DNA from: Catenibacterium sp. co_0103
Lineage (GTDB): Bacteria; Bacillota_I; Bacilli_A; Erysipelotrichales; Coprobacillaceae
Direction: 5' to 3'
Assembly: GCF_004168205.1 (NCBI RefSeq)
Contig: NZ_RCYB01000034.1
Span: 1-24,226 of the forward strand
DNA length: 24,226 bases
Shown here: one piece after another, positions 23,454 to 24,226 of the stretch
Layout: each line of letters begins with the position of its first letter
Position numbering within the stretch: position 1 is the stretch's first letter
The notes under the pieces: model-generated
Told to the model about the DNA's origin: nothing
Seen by the model: the letters and a program-made list of their open reading frames with translations, nothing else
Database searches by the model: none
Program-made: the position numbers and the translations under genes

Positions 23454-24226
23454 ATGGAACAGATGACTATTACAGCCAAAATTCAAATAATCGCAGCTGA
23501 AGCAGATAAGGTTTTGCTTGATGAAACTATGTCTGTTTATCGTAATGCCTGCAATTATGTTTCAGACTATGTATTCCGCACTCATGACTTAAAGCAGTTT
23601 TCACTTAATAAGGCTTTGTATTCTACTTTACGAGAAAAGTTTAACCTTAAATCGCAGATGGCGCAGTCTGTTCTGAAGACTGTTATCGCCAGATATAAGA
23701 CCATTCTTGAAAATCAGAATGAGTGGATTAAACCATCGTTCAAAAAGCCTCAGTATGATTTGGTTTGGAACAGAGATTATTCCTTAACTCAAAACTGTTT
23801 TTCAATCAATACTCTTAATGGTCGTGTGAAGTTGTCTTATTTTTCAGATGGAATGTCTAAGTATTTCGATCATACGATTTATAAGTTTGGTACTGCCAGA
23901 CTTGTAAATAAGCATGGTAAATACTATCTGCATATACCAGTTACCTATGAGGTTGAAGAAAGTAATATTACTGACATCTGTAACGTTGTAGGTATCGACA
24001 GAGGTATTAACTTTGTTGTTGCAACTTATGACAGCAAACATAAGTCTGGATTTGTTAGCGGTAAAGCTATTAAACAGAAACGTGCTAACTATTCCAAGCT
24101 TCGTAAGGAACTCCAGATGCGACATACGCCATCCTCAAGACGAAGACTGAAAGCTATCGGTCAGCGAGAAAACCGTTGGATGCAGGATATTAACCATCAG
24201 GTATCGAAGGCACTCGTTGAAAACAA
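23454..24226 (+). CDS. tnpB: TnpB of the IS605-type element (C-terminus beyond the window)
   Basis: The open frame starts at ATG 23454, 7 nt after AGGAG, and runs to the window end without a stop (257 residues visible). It has MTITAKIQIIA at the start, the helix with YRNACNYVSDYVF, a beta-rich middle, and the RuvC-I strand VVGIDRGINFVVATYD with Asp about 182. A basic helical stretch (RANYSKLRKELQ, SSRRRLKAIGQRENRW) leads to INHQVSKALVEN. RuvC-II, the zinc ribbon and RuvC-III should follow outside the window. It is only distantly like the TnpB at 16648-17811. The first 257 residues show no stop or frameshift, in contrast to the neighbouring tnpA. Confidence 0.88.
   Translation, partial: MEQMTITAKIQIIAAEADKVLLDETMSVYRNACNYVSDYVFRTHDLKQFSLNKALYSTLREKFNLKSQMAQSVLKTVIARYKTILENQNEWIKPSFKKPQYDLVWNRDYSLTQNCFSINTLNGRVKLSYFSDGMSKYFDHTIYKFGTARLVNKHGKYYLHIPVTYEVEESNITDICNVVGIDRGINFVVATYDSKHKSGFVSGKAIKQKRANYSKLRKELQMRHTPSSRRRLKAIGQRENRWMQDINHQVSKALVEN

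Larger units (their letters stand above)
22918..24226 (+). mobile_element. IS605-type element (IS200/IS605 family), right end beyond the window
   Basis: A Y1-transposase tnpA on the minus strand and a tnpB on the plus strand diverge from a short AT-rich region, the IS605 arrangement. The left end is near 22918, where the coding sense of the EFR1-type gene breaks off. A subterminal hairpin CACTGCC-TTTA-GGCGGTG (22930-22947, one G-T pair) is the expected single-strand recognition structure. The exact cleavage site and target tetranucleotide were not pinned down. The right end is not in the window. Confidence 0.8.

Noticed and set aside
23844..24125. Minus-strand 93-codon open frame in the second tnpB
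   Set aside because: It is antisense to the beta-region and RuvC-I of TnpB, which reads clearly on the plus strand.
1..24226. CRISPR arrays, rRNA, phage genes, origin
   Set aside because: No spaced direct-repeat array, no rRNA sequence and no phage or replication genes were seen.

Overview
The window is AT-rich bacterial DNA that uses TGA as a stop. Gene content suggests a gut-type Bacillota of the Erysipelotrichia/Coprobacillaceae kind: a fused clostridial-type PurL, an EFR1 ferredoxin, a PepV-like dipeptidase and an AAA-ATPase-like/PD-(D/E)XK protein. This placement is inferred from gene content; no rRNA or marker phylogeny was available.

Left half (about 0.09-13.45 kb, minus strand). A nine-gene de novo purine operon is transcribed right to left as fhs-purE-purC-purM-purN-purH-purD-purL-purB. 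Genes are tightly packed, with overlaps or gaps of 3-23 nt except for a 79-nt fhs-purE gap. A sigma-A type promoter and a ZTP (pfl) riboswitch with an overlapping intrinsic terminator precede fhs. When 10-formyl-THF is short, ZTP should accumulate and switch on both formate-THF ligase (fhs) and the IMP pathway. purF and purK are not in the cluster. The operon ends at a terminator and is followed by a small TetR-family regulator gene with its own operator-like promoter.

Middle (13.5-16.14 kb). A flavin-reductase-like gene diverges from the operon with promoters packed back to back. Then come a convergent Nudix hydrolase, a PepV-like M20 dipeptidase, and tRNA-Leu(GAG), whose promoter lies inside a perfect 12-bp palindrome.

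16.15-18.0 kb: an IS607-type element inserted between the tRNA terminator and a UvrA-like ABC ATPase gene. Its serine-recombinase tnpA is dead (six in-frame stops and an apparent deletion over the catalytic region). Its tnpB is full length with RuvC and zinc-finger motifs intact. Subterminal repeats define the ends, and excision in silico restores an AGGAGG ribosome-binding site for the UvrA-like gene. An omega-RNA-like 3' region abuts that gene's start.

Right part (18.0-24.2 kb). The UvrA-like (class II size) gene; an AAA-ATPase-like/PD-(D/E)XK gene split by a frameshift at an A7 tract; an EFR1-type flavodoxin/ferredoxin gene whose N-terminus has been cut off by an IS605-type element; and that element itself, with a frameshifted Y1 tnpA and a divergent tnpB that runs off the window. 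The recurring theme is two unrelated tnpB elements within about 7 kb, both with a broken transposase and an apparently sound TnpB.
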